Position numbers and translations under genes: made by a program
The notes under the pieces: model-generated
Database searches by the model: none
What the model was told of the DNA's origin: nothing
What the model saw: only the letters and a program-made list of their open reading frames with translations
Shown here: piece after piece, positions 20,521-30,846 of the stretch
How the letters are laid out: each line of letters begins with the position of its first letter
Numbering within the stretch: the stretch's first letter is position 1
Assembly (NCBI GenBank): GCA_002270565.1
Contig: NQMI01000108.1
Span: forward strand, 1-64,000
Direction of reading: 5' to 3'
Origin: Stenocarpella maydis
Taxonomy: Eukaryota > Ascomycota > Sordariomycetes > Diaporthales > Diaporthaceae
DNA length: 64,000 bases

Positions 20521-21629
20521 ATGGATCAAAGTCAAGTTATCGTCGGCAAGCCTGTGGCAGCCATTGGAGCGGGTGTCTCCGGAATTGTCACTGCTAAGTA
20601 CGTTCAAAATGCACGTTTAACTATAAGCTGAGTAAACTGACTATATCCAGGCGCCTAGCTGCGGAGGGATTCAGGTTCATGTTTATAAACGTCGAAGCCA
20701 GGCAGGTGGGTTGTGGAATTTTCCCCCAGAACCAAACGCTCGATTCGCATCTGCAGTCTACCAAGATCTACAAACAAACTTTCCACGCCAGCTCATGGAG
20801 TTGCAAGACTACCCGTGGAACACTCAGGCGCTTTTTATGCAGCACAGTCTGGTGTATGAGTACCTCAAAGGATACATACTGTCAAGGCACCGAATATAAG
20901 TGCAGAGGTCGAGTTCAGTTCTTCTTCAACTCCGAGATCGTATGTTTATTTCGAGTGCCGGATTCCGGAGGTCATTGGGACCTGACTTGGAAGACTGTGC
21001 TCACAGGACCCATGGGTGCCTACGATTACTTGTACGTTGTTGTGGCAGTAGGTGTCTATGAAAAACCATGGAAATCTCCGTATGAAGGGTTGGCCACGTG
21101 GGCGATGAAGTTGAAGGGCTCAGCTTCTCATGCCAAGACTTATTGCAATCCGGAGGCTTTTAAAGGCAAGGTTAGTTCACGGTCCTCAGTTTTCAGAACA
21201 ACGGGTAAACTTCATCAAGAGTTCAAGACTCATTATTGTTCAGAGTGTCCATGACATCATTGGCTATCAAGCATCCGGGTCTGATATTGCCAATAAAATT
21301 TCAACTTCGGTGTCCAAGCTCTGGATATCTTCAACAAGGTCACCGAACGCTGTGCCTATGACCGGGGTTTCCAGCTTCCTTATGCTGAACGCATGATCCA
21401 TTTTACAGATAAACAAGCCATCTCTAGGGTCGACCACATAATTCTCTGTACTGGCTATCAGTAACACCAGCGTTTCATTAAGATGCCCAGCTATGAGAGG
21501 TCCACACCACTGTTCCCAAGCGGTCAGAGCCTTGAAGATCTGTCTGAGCACATGATCTGCATCCAACATCCGCCCCTTGCATTCGTGGGAATGGTGAGGG
21601 ACGAAGCCCCCACATTCTTGATAGTCTAG
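20521..21629 (+). pseudogene. Flavin-containing monooxygenase (FMO-type), broken
   Basis: The ATG at 20521 starts MDQSQVIVGKPVAAIGAGVSG, an FAD-binding GxGxxG. A canonical intron (AA|GTACGT...TCCAG|G) joins TAK-RLAAEGF. One base must then be missing before QVHVYKRRSQAGGLW. Later matches are VYQDLQTNFPRQLM, YLKGY, then HWDLTWKTV, AMKLKGSASHAKTY, GYQASGSDIANKIS, RVDHIILCTGY and LAFVGMVRDEAP. These follow FMO order from end to end. Besides the first frameshift there are at least one shift between about 21310 and 21390 and an in-frame TAA at 21462, where a Tyr would complete CTGYQY. The gene is nearly full length but not translatable. Confidence 0.8.
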
Positions 21630-21706
21630 ATCTCTATTCCCATTAAACATTCCTATTACTCTCGTACATGACCCTCGAAAGCTACCTAGGTAGGCTTCGG
21701 GTTCCG

Positions 21707-22622
21707 CTAGCCCAGTTCAAATCTAGTTTGGTCAGGTAATTCCGCGGCGGGGTCCGCAGTATTACTCGCTGGGGACTTCGCCTGGGTCGGTTCCCAGCCC
21801 ATGCTTTGCACTGCCTCATATTTGGGGTTCCGATCAAGCTCATACGCAGCACCATGCGACGCGGCAGATTTCTTTCTCAGGTGCCAAATAAGGGTGCCAC
21901 AGCCAGCGATCGCAGCGAGGCCAATGAGCGAAACGCCAATACCAATACCAGCCTGGGCTCCTATAGATAGCCCGCCACCTTTGGCCGATGCCGAAGTTGC
22001 CGTGGAAGTAGCTGTCTGAACGAGACTGACAAGGCTGGTGACGGAAAAGGTCCCGGAACTTTGTACACTTGTGAGGCTTGTTGGAGGTAGCGATGTCTTT
22101 GTACTCGAAGTCGAAGTCGAAGTCGTCGATGATGAGCTAACGCTGGTTGTGAAGTTGATATAATGCGACGTAACTGACAGATCCTCACCGGATCCCTGAT
22201 CGCCAGCATCCCCAGGGTGCAACCAGAGGAAGAACACATTGGATATTTTCAAGTCGAATTCGAAGAGCTGGACGGACCAGTCAAATTGGGTCACGGCGCC
22301 TGTGCTCGTCTCTGTGAGAGTACGGACCGGTCAGTAATCATCCGGGTCTCTGCACGTGTTTGCTTGACGCACGGAATATGATGGGGCCTAATGTAGCGGA
22401 GTCTCCACCCAAAGTCTGCTGCCATAGTGCAATGGTGTAATTACTGTAGGTTGTCGTAAACTGTATCGTCTTCGTTTCACCGATGGTCCAGACAGGGTCA
22501 TTCGCATATCCGGGGTCCTCTGCGTCGCTGTTTGGAGGATTAAAGAACCTGCCAACCTTGAGAGATTCTTGGGTATCGGCAGTAGCGAAAAGTAGTATCG
22601 ATACGAACAAAGAGAGAAACAT
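21707..22622 (-). CDS. Type I membrane protein with Ser/Thr-rich stalk (Mid2/WSC-sensor-like)
   Basis: Two exons on the minus strand (22622-22373, 22311-21707; 61-nt intron) give 284 aa. The ATG at 22622 begins a signal peptide (MFLSLFVSILLFATADT). An ectodomain with VWTIGETKTIQF, LWQQTLGGDSATLGPIIF and VFFLWLHPGD follows. Next comes a Ser/Thr tract (about 136-192) that is probably O-mannosylated. A Gly-rich membrane segment (about 203-227, AGIGIGVSLIGLAAIAGCGTLIW) precedes RKK and a cytoplasmic tail of about 55 residues. This is the layout of fungal surface sensors or wall-anchored proteins of the Mid2 type. It is an architectural match only; no signalling motif is certain. The gene is intact despite broken neighbours. 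Confidence 0.8.
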
Positions 22623-23397
22623 TATCGACAATCTACTGCGCGGGTCTCGCTATAATCTCATATTCGAAATGGAAGTGTAAAAACCGATTGATGGTCCGCT
22701 GTTCGTCCTGCTCCGAGGACTTCAGGAAGCTACCTAGAGTACGTCCAAACAGAGAGGAGGTTGTTCAAGGGACATATGTTGCTCAAGTCAGCCTTCGATG
22801 CCATGAAGTTATCTCAGTGGTCCCATGCACGAGCCAAGAGATTGTTGGTTCCAGGGTAAGTAACAAGGGGGGCGAATCCAACGAGCCGAGAGCCTGGTGA
22901 TTCTCTCTCACATTCAGTCCCCCATGCTAATCTGAATAAGCTTGGCACTTGCATCTGGTTGCATTCCATGTGTGAGAAATTTTACGGTCTATTCAGTATC
23001 ACACATCCCCTAGAATGACATGTCTGTACTATGAACATTTGACAGTATTTCCAAGTGAAAAAATAGCGAACCGTTTTAGCTGCGTTAGGAAAGTAATCGT
23101 CTCAGAGGATCACTCCTGGCGCTACACGTACTCCAAACATCGTACCTCCCTTATCTCGCAAAATACGCGCCGAGGGCTCCACGTCGCATACAGCTGACTT
23201 GGTGATATCTGGGGCTGGGCCGGGGTGGGCAAACTGGATGCGCTCATTGGTGACTGCACAACCAACATGCAAAATAAGGCCGGCAGCACGCACCCGTGTG
23301 GGACGCAGGGGCGCAGGCTCTTGCAAGAGCGGCTGAAATAAATCCGGTTGTTAGGCTGCTCCGCAAACATTTGCAGCTAAACCAGAGACACCTGAAG
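22623..23397. other. Intergenic between divergent genes
   Basis: About 775 bases separate the divergent starts of the membrane protein and the GT25 gene, so both promoters lie here. No coding or repeat feature is recognised. Confidence 0.4.
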
Positions 23398-24822
23398 ATG
23401 TTCCTCCAAAAAACTTGCCGTCCGCCGCTCACTAGCTGCAGCAAAATGGCAGCTAACTTATTGGCGAGGCGGCCAATAATCATGATAATAAGCGCGTGCC
23501 TTATCATTGTGTTCTTCATTCTTCAGTCAAGCTTTCGCCTCGAGCCCTTGCAGAGCCCGTCTGCGTATTTTGCAGGAGCTTCAAAACCATGCTCCATCGA
23601 TGACACCTTGAACAACACTTTGGGTGTTAGTATACTGCTGAAATGGAGTCAGCATGCTCTAAATGGTCGCTGATAATCGAGTTAGTTCGAGAAAATCTTC
23701 GTTGTCGGGCTATCATCGCGAACCGACCGTCGGGATGGGATGGTTCTTGGATCAGCACTCAGTGACATTGAAATTGAATTCATCGACGGCGTACTTGGCC
23801 AGGATGTTCCTGACAAGGCTGTCCCCATGAGCCCAAATCATGGGCGACTACAAGACCCCTCGATAGGTAGCTGGCGAGCTCATATCAACGCAATCCAAGA
23901 GTGTGTTAATATGTCGACTGCCTTTTAGCATCCGGTGGGAGGGTACTGATTCTCGTGGAGCAGAATAGTGAAACGGAACTTATCGACCGCTTTGATTCTG
24001 GAAGACGATGCAGATTGGGATGTACGGATTAAAGACCAACTGAGGGACTTCGCGACAGCAACACGTGCTCTCACGCAACCCCTTGAGGGAACCTCCAAGT
24101 CCTTTGCCGATCCAACTTATCCAAATCCCAAACCGCAATCCACGGTCCGAGAATTCCAATTCCATAATCTCCCAAAGACCGTGCACCCACGTTTCTCTCC
24201 ATATGGAGACAACTGGGATATTCTCTGGGTCGGCCATTGCGGAATGCATTTCCCATTCACAGACGACAGAAACCTGCCCAAGGGTCGCGTTGCTTGGACA
24301 GACCAGACAGTGCCCCAGAAGCAATACCTCTGGAACATCGATCAGCCTGAGGATATCAAAGAACAATATCCTGACCACACAAGAGTCGTCCACCATGCCC
24401 AGGAAGCAGTGTGCAGTCTTGGGTATGCCGTTACGCAGAAAGCAGCCCGTCAAATTCTTTTCGAAATCGGGCTGAAAGATGTGGATGCCGCGTATGACAT
24501 CAATCTCAGAAGATTCTGTGAAGGTCTGGAGGGGCGTGGGTATCACCGCTGCCTAACGATGCAGGTAAGAAATATCGTAAAGAATCTGCTTATTTCCTGC
24601 GCCCATGGAAATGCGCTTCAATTGCTAATAGACCTAAAGCCAGCTCTCTTTCAGCATCACAGGCCTATGGGGCCCAAGAGTGCTGAGAGCGACATCACGG
24701 ACCACGGCGAGGGGTGGCAAGAGAAGCCATTAACTGATATCGTAAGATGGAGTGTTCGATTAAATGCAGAGGAGATAATGAATGGTGGTCAAAACTACCT
24801 CGATCAGTGGCCTGATACATAA
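23398..24822 (+). CDS. Glycosyltransferase family 25 (LPS-biosynthesis-type) protein
   Basis: Four exons (23398-23625, 23686-23900, 23964-24564, 24640-24822) give 408 aa; the introns are 60, 63 and 75 nt, and the last is in frame. It is a type II membrane protein: after a short basic N-terminus comes an anchor (PIIMIISACLIIVFFIL, about 33-49). The catalytic domain opens with FEKIFVVGLSSRTDRR (about 77) and continues GSWRAHINAIQE. It has the acidic LILEDDADWD motif (about 157-166) expected to hold the metal and sugar nucleotide. The C-terminal PALFQHHRPMGPKSAESDI...VRWSVRLN is conserved in fungal GT25-like proteins. Likely a Golgi glycosyl transfer enzyme; donor and acceptor are unknown. Confidence 0.87.
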
Positions 24823-25015
24823 AAGCTGCCCCCTTTCCCTATCCAGAAATCATCTTTAAGTTGAAATAATACCTATTATATCTGCTACAATAGACTATAA
24901 AAAGGCTTTTCATTTGTACAACTCGACCGTAATTTCAAGAGACACTACATTAGTTAGTTAGACATGCCATTCCGAGGACCTCTCGAAGCGTATCGCGTAT
25001 TCGTAGACCGTCAGG

Positions 25016-26135
25016 TCATAGGTATCCATCCGCTCTGTATCTTTTCAGTACCCAATCAGCGTTGTCAATAGCAGTAGCCTGGGCGTACTTCTCCGGCGAG
25101 ACGCTGACGGTGGGAAGGCAGCCCCAAGGGTTTGCGTCCTCACCCACGGAAGGAATTGCCTCAGCAGAGTCGTTAATCCCGCTCCTGATGTATCCAAGAA
25201 GACCATCCTCAAGGTTATCACCAAGCTGGGTGACTTCGATGAGGGCAGAGTACCCATCGCCGTTGGCAGAGCCGATAAGAGAGCCTTCCGCGTTGTTCGT
25301 GCTGCTCAGCCTCAGATGGTGCGTGGAGGAGGGGCTGAGGCTGTACTCGCCCCCCCCCCCAGGAGGTCCTGTTCCAAGAACAGCTACCCAATGTGGTGGA
25401 TCGCGGACTGCGAGTATGCCGTTCCATTCGTGTTATTGGCCTGGGCCGCCATGTGGATGTGCGCAGTCCTCATCACGTACCTAAGTACTAGCAGCCGAAA
25501 ATAGTGGTCAGCCCTAGAAGAACTCGACCATGCGGTCGCCATCGCTTATGATCTAAACCCCACGCAGGAAGGCCTAGCTAGCCATCCGGAAGCTTGACGG
25601 TGTCCGGGCCGACTCCCGTGAAGGAGGAGTAGCTGCGTGTTGCGTTGCAGTTCCAGATGGTTAGCGCAGCGCCGGACAAGGGCTCGCATGTCTCCAGGTT
25701 GATCACTCCAATGCCAAGGTAGAAGCGGATGCCGGTCTGGTTCTCGCGGAGTTCGTGGCGCACCCCCTCGTCGACACGGAAGTTCTGCTAGCTCAGTAAG
25801 GGCCGGAAGGGCAACCGAGGCCAGTATAGTATGGCCCCCTGCAAAGTGGCCTCCTCGGCGGCGCCGAAAGTGGGCCGGGCACGTTAATCAATTACTCAAA
25901 AGAGCCCCAGATAGTGTCAGGTGCCAGAGCACAGGTGGTGTTCTGTACTGAAGTGCGTTGCGATTAGGCACGTCATTGGGCGAAATGTTCCCGGGTCGAC
26001 GCAGCGGCGGTAGAGAGATTGTGCGCTTTTCCCCATGATCTCTTTCTTGCGCTTTGCTGTGGTGGATGGGCACTTGTCGGTTGAACGGCCCATCTCCTGA
26101 GCCTCTTGTGCTCTCCGGACGTCCTCGGCAAGTCA
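25016..26135 (-). pseudogene. Secreted intradiol ring-cleavage dioxygenase-like protein, broken
   Basis: Minus-strand fragments occur in family order. They are DKCPSTTAKRKKEIM, CALAPDTIWG, then RHELRENQTGIRFYLGIGV, INLETCEPLSGAALTIWNCN, FLRGV-stop-II, TAHIHM, HHIG-stop-LFLEQDL and GDNLEDGLLGYI. The order matches fungal extracellular proteins of the intradiol dioxygenase type (aromatic ring opening, non-haem iron). Stops lie at 25553-25555, 25514-25516 and 25384-25386; each is TAG where the family has, or allows, Gln (for example HIGQLF). A poly-G run at 25351-25360 breaks the frame, and the N-terminal part has further shifts. It cannot make the enzyme. The multiple CAG-to-TAG type stops fit repeat-induced point mutation. 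Confidence 0.78.
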
Positions 26136-27170
26136 CTCTGGGCGGGCCAAAACAACAGAAAAGGGGAGGGGGGGGTAGCCGGCGCTGCGGCTGGTAATTT
26201 CACTTTGGCGATGGGTTTGAGAAGCAGATGTCTACTGGGTACAATCATTGTCACTGATTTACAAATGTTCAGCAGCAGAAAGAATGAATTGGATGTGCAA
26301 TGTACAAGAAGAGATGTAATTATGAAGATATTGATATGCCGAGAGATTATTCGATGTCGGCGGAATATTGACGATTCTATAATGACAGTTCAAAAAATCT
26401 TCTTTGCGGCCCCTGTCGCGAGGTTTGGGCCATGTCCTTCACATCTCTAAGCCTAGGACAAGAATATCACTTGCCCAGGTGGTCGACCGAACTAATTCCC
26501 CCACACGAACTTCCTGTTTGGGCCGGACGCATGGGCATATGTCCAATCATGTGGACGCATTCAAATGTACGTCGACACTTGTGGTTGATTCTTTCTTGTT
26601 GGTTAGGAGAGAACTATTGCAATGCAAACTGCGGGCCTCAATAGCTTTTGCCTAGCTCGTTAATCGATAAACTCGGACGATATCGAAATATTATATAATA
26701 TCAAATACCCGGTTACTTAACCTAGAGAAAGACTTCCGGGGGGGGGGGGATTCATCTTACACCAGGCCAACGTTATACGCGGCTTGCCTAGGCAGAGAGC
26801 AATCCTAGTTGTGCACCAGGGCACTCTGCTTTCACTAAGTCACTGCAATCCAGCCCGCGTCTTCTCACCATCATTGATGAGATTGAGCAAATGCTACCTC
26901 TCTTCTGCCTGCCTATGGCCCTCGCACTGGCACTAGCGTTTTGAGTAGTAATTCTTGGTCTCCAGCTCGACTTGGATTCGTTCGACAGAGCCCAAGAGCG
27001 AGACGCCTCGGCTCTGTCTGGCTTGTCACACATCTGTGTCGAACCTCCCGCAAAGTACAAAATTCTCAACTCAATTCCTATCGGCCGTGGTAAACTCTAT
27101 TTCAAACTCAGACGTTCATGATGTGCTAAGCTCCTTCATGTTATCGGTCAGGTGCCGAGACAGGCCTACT
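26136..27170. other. Intergenic, nothing recognised
   Basis: About 1 kb with AT-rich parts and a G10 run at 26740. An ATG-started frame at 26432-26644 (70 aa) has no recognised motif. The 3' end of the dehydratase gene lies at its right border. Confidence 0.35.
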
Positions 27171-28582
27171 TCACTTGTCCTCCTCGGCCGGTGCGTCCAA
27201 GCTCCTGGGCACCGTGGGGTTGAACAGGGCCTCTGCAGGTATCAGTTTTGACCTCACAGCCGGGTTGAGGGTCAGGCCAAATCCGGGCTTGTCCAGGTCC
27301 GCCGTCGTCAGGTAACCCTTGGTAGGGATGGGCTCGTCCAGGAACAGGTCCCCAAAGACGGGCAGCACGCTCTTGCCGTCTGGGCTGTTCGCCAGGTACT
27401 CCTGGAAGGGCGTGTTGGGCTGGCTAATGACAAAGTGATAGCTGTACGGCCCGCTGGCGTGCGGCACGACGGGGATGTCGTACGCGGCGGCCATGGCCGA
27501 GACCTTGAGCAGCTCGGTCAGGCCGCCCAGCCACATGACGTCGGGCTGGATGATGTCGAGGTTGCGGCCCTCGACGAGCTTCCTGAAGCCATACCGGCTG
27601 TACTCGTGCTCTCCGGTGGTGAACTTGAGCGTGGGGTGGGCGCGCTTGATCTGCGCGAAGCCGTCGGTGTCGTCCGGCGTCAGGCACTCCTCCCACCAGT
27701 TGATGTTGAGGTCGAGGCAGGCCTTTGCGATCTCGATCGTGTAAGGGACGTTCAGGGACATGTAGCAGTCCACCATGAGCGGGAAGTCCGGGCCGACGCT
27801 CTCGCGATGCTTGCGCAGGAACTCGACGTTCTTCTTCAGGCCCACGTGGCCCTCCTCGGGGCAGTAAGGGAGAGGCACCTTGGCGCCCCAGAAGCCCATG
27901 GCCTTTGCTGCTGGCGGGTCGGGGCCGGTGCAGTAAAAGTTGAGGCGCTCCTTGGTTGCGCCTCCGATCAGCCTGTAGACGGGCTCGTTACGAAGTTTGC
28001 CCAGAAGGTCCCAGATGGCCAGGTCGATGACTGAGATAACAGCCAGTGGGAGGCCCTTGCGCCCATAGAACATGGAGCTGCGGTACATCTGCTCAAAGAG
28101 GAGGTTCGTGTTGCGGGGATCAGCGCCGACCAGGAAGCGCGTGAAGTGTTGTTGGACGAGCCAACAGCCTGGCGGGCCTCCGAAGCCGGTGGCGAACCCG
28201 ACAGTGCCATCTGAAGCCTCGATCTCGACGAGGAATGACCCGAGAACATTGATGCCCCAGCTGGTACGGGATTTGCGGTATTGCTCCCATTGTGAGGCGG
28301 GAGTAGAGATGGGTGAATCGATGAGCCTGTGTAGTGATGTTAAGACCCCGGCCTGTCCGAATATGGCGAGGGAGTCGGGTGTCCTGGTGCTCGTTGGCGG
28401 AGGAGTTGCCTTACCAGTGGCCGCCTTTGACATTGTGATAGTCACCACCTGAGATTCCGTCGCAGTCAGTTTCCTGGTGTCCTGTAAGCTCACCCGGAAT
28501 GAGTGACCCTACCTGATCCTACCCCCCCGATGACATACGACCGGACGGCCTTGATGGTGGGAAACTGCCTGATGGAAGCCAT
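27171..28582 (-). CDS. LRA2: L-rhamnonate dehydratase (enolase superfamily)
   Basis: Three exons on the minus strand (28582-28513, 28448-28415, 28326-27171) give 419 aa. The tiny middle exon of 34 nt (GDYHNVKGGHW) is required to complete the family N-terminus VGSGGDYHNVKGGHWLIDSP. The enzyme converts L-rhamnonate to 2-keto-3-deoxy-L-rhamnonate, the third step of the non-phosphorylated L-rhamnose route. Predicted metal ligands are D221 (LMVDCYMSL), E247 or E248 (WWEECL) and E274 (TGEHEYSRYG). The general acid/base is His324 (VVPHASGPYSYH), paired with D297 in IIQPDVMWLGG. Family length is about 400-440 aa. It is presumably cytosolic. It starts divergently from the Zn2Cys6 gene at 30847 and lies 9 kb from the rhamnose dehydrogenase gene. 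Confidence 0.88.
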
Positions 28583-30846
28583 GGCGACGAAGGGAGAGAG
28601 ATGTCCAAAACTAGCACAACAAGACCATAAAAGTGAGGACGGGACCGGCGTTTTCTCTGTCGAGGTATGAAGGCCGGGAGCTGCTCGGTCTACGGCTGAG
28701 CCTCTCCGAACGCATGGCGTTGAGCTTGGTTTAGTAGTCTAGTGGGGGTTTGGCGGGGAGTTGTTCCCACGAGAAGCTCGGGCTGTTGATGCCCCGAGCA
28801 AGCCGACCCCTTTGACGACTGGCTGAGCATGTGATCTTGAGCTGCTGGCCGAACTGCGACAGTCACTGGCCTCGGCCGGAGATCCGAATGGCATTTGCAA
28901 CTCTGCGGTGTCCAGTCCAATGCGATACGCTTTTGTAGGCTGGTAGATGCACCGGGCTGTCATCAATCACAACTATATGCTCAGTCACTAACTTTCGTGT
29001 TTCATCACAGGCTTGTGATGTAGGCCTAGCTGGGCACTGTTGCAGATTTCCTATGCTGCAGCCCACGTGCGCACAACGATGGGCCATGGGTGTTGATGTT
29101 ACGCATGTCATCCATGATAACCGGATCCTTGCTGTCGGAATGGGCGGCTGAGATGCAGCCGGGCCGTGTCGGCATTGGTTGCACTTGGAGGTGACGAGGA
29201 GCCCGCCTTTGTACGATAAGCTTTGCATTAGCCTCAACGAACGGTGTGGCTTGCAGGACGCCTGCACAAGGCGAACCACGGACTTTCCCTCGCCACACTA
29301 GCCCACGTGAATGCTGCGGAACCTTGCTCCGTAGTGTGCGGCACGAAAACGTATGGAGACAGAGTCGACTTCGTCTGGCGCCAGCTACATGGGCAATGTG
29401 TCTCAGGCATATGCCGAGAAGGCCCAAGTCAGTCATTGAAGGAATTGGGGCTGGCGGTGTGGAGAAGACCAGAGTCGTAATTCCCGAAATTCATGCCACC
29501 GGGCGGTGCCCATTGGTGCCCATTGGTACCAGCAGCGGGCGGGTATCTCGAGTCTTGTTCTAAATGTCAGCCATGGTTGGGTAGTAAACTGAGTACTCCA
29601 TAATAGAATACCTTGGATGACGTCTGACGAGGACCAACGCGGCAGCCTCTCTTTACCCTCGTACACTAATACGCAGACAGGCAGACACAAAAAGAAAGGT
29701 ACCACTGCAGGATTACACGACATACAGCAGCCCGGCTGACCAGCCGCACCCCAAGAGCCCAAGCACTGTGGATGGATGTTGAATCGTGATGAATACTCCA
29801 GCCCAGTCGCAGGTGAGCCACGCTCCCCCTTTCAAGTGAATTTCCCCACAACCACAAGAGATGGGCCATTGGATCAATTCAGCCGTCGGGTCCACCTCTC
29901 CGCAAACCACAGCAGTATTAGTAGACATATGCATAGCAGCCCTTGTACCCCGCACGGCGGGCATCACTCCCTGCTCGTGCGTGGATACTCCTTGTTCCCT
30001 GTTTTTTGTTTCCTTCTCGGTCCTGTTCCCCATGTAGTACAAAAGGGAAAAAGCCGTTGTACTCGAGCATACCGCAGACATAGACGGTACAGAGGAATCC
30101 TCTCACCTTCCAGGACGCTCACGACTACGGCTGTCCATCTGTACCACAGTGCAGTGCAGTGCAGTGCAGTCCATTACAGTACAGCACAGCACAGCACAGC
30201 ACAGCACAATAAAATACAATGCATGGCACAGCACGGGGATGGATAACAGGGCTCGCTACCGAGTCATCATCGCCTGGCCATTGGCGGCTGGCTAAACTAA
30301 TCCCCTTTCACGACAGCGTATCCGGCCCCGGCCCGTGGCATCTTTTTTTTTGTTTCGTTCCACCGCTTGCTGTGTGATCAAGAGTGTGTGCCTCCCCGTC
30401 TGGTCAGCCGATTCCTAATCCCGCAATAAATGTCCGAGTAGCCCATCCCCTCGAGCCTCTGCACAACATTACCCCGAGCAACCTTCTCCTGCTTCTTCTC
30501 GCTCTTTATTGTTCCTGCCAAGGCCCCGCTTGCCTCGTGATAACGGCTGCCGTCAGCCGACGCGTGAGACACGCACATATCCCACCACGCAGACACCAGA
30601 CACACTCCGCACACCGAGCACAGCAGTGGACATCGAGCAGCACCAGGCAGATACATGCTCCAGGTGTCTCTCCTGGCCCGCCCCCGCAACCAAGCAATCG
30701 GGACGCGGTTCGTGCCATCTCGAGCCTAATCCCGCCCGGGCCACACACGGAGCAGAGAGGCCTCGGGCTACCACCATCCTCTCAAGTCTGCATCCCCCGC
30801 CCCTGTCGTCGACATCATCACCGTCACAGTTGCATTGTGCGCGCCC
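28583..30846. promoter_or_regulatory. Shared 2.26-kb upstream region of LRA2 and a Zn2Cys6 gene
   Basis: No gene is supported. The region separates divergent starts. It includes pentanucleotide repeats at 30151-30207 and a T9 run at 30342. The right end, a C-rich stretch, is probably a long leader of the regulator. No specific operator could be identified. Confidence 0.4.
30151..30207 (+). repeat. Pentanucleotide tandem repeats (CAGTG)n and (CAGCA)n
   Basis: Four units of gtgca/cagtg are followed, after a short spacer, by about five units of cagca. They sit in the upstream region of the Zn2Cys6 gene and could vary in length. Confidence 0.85.
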
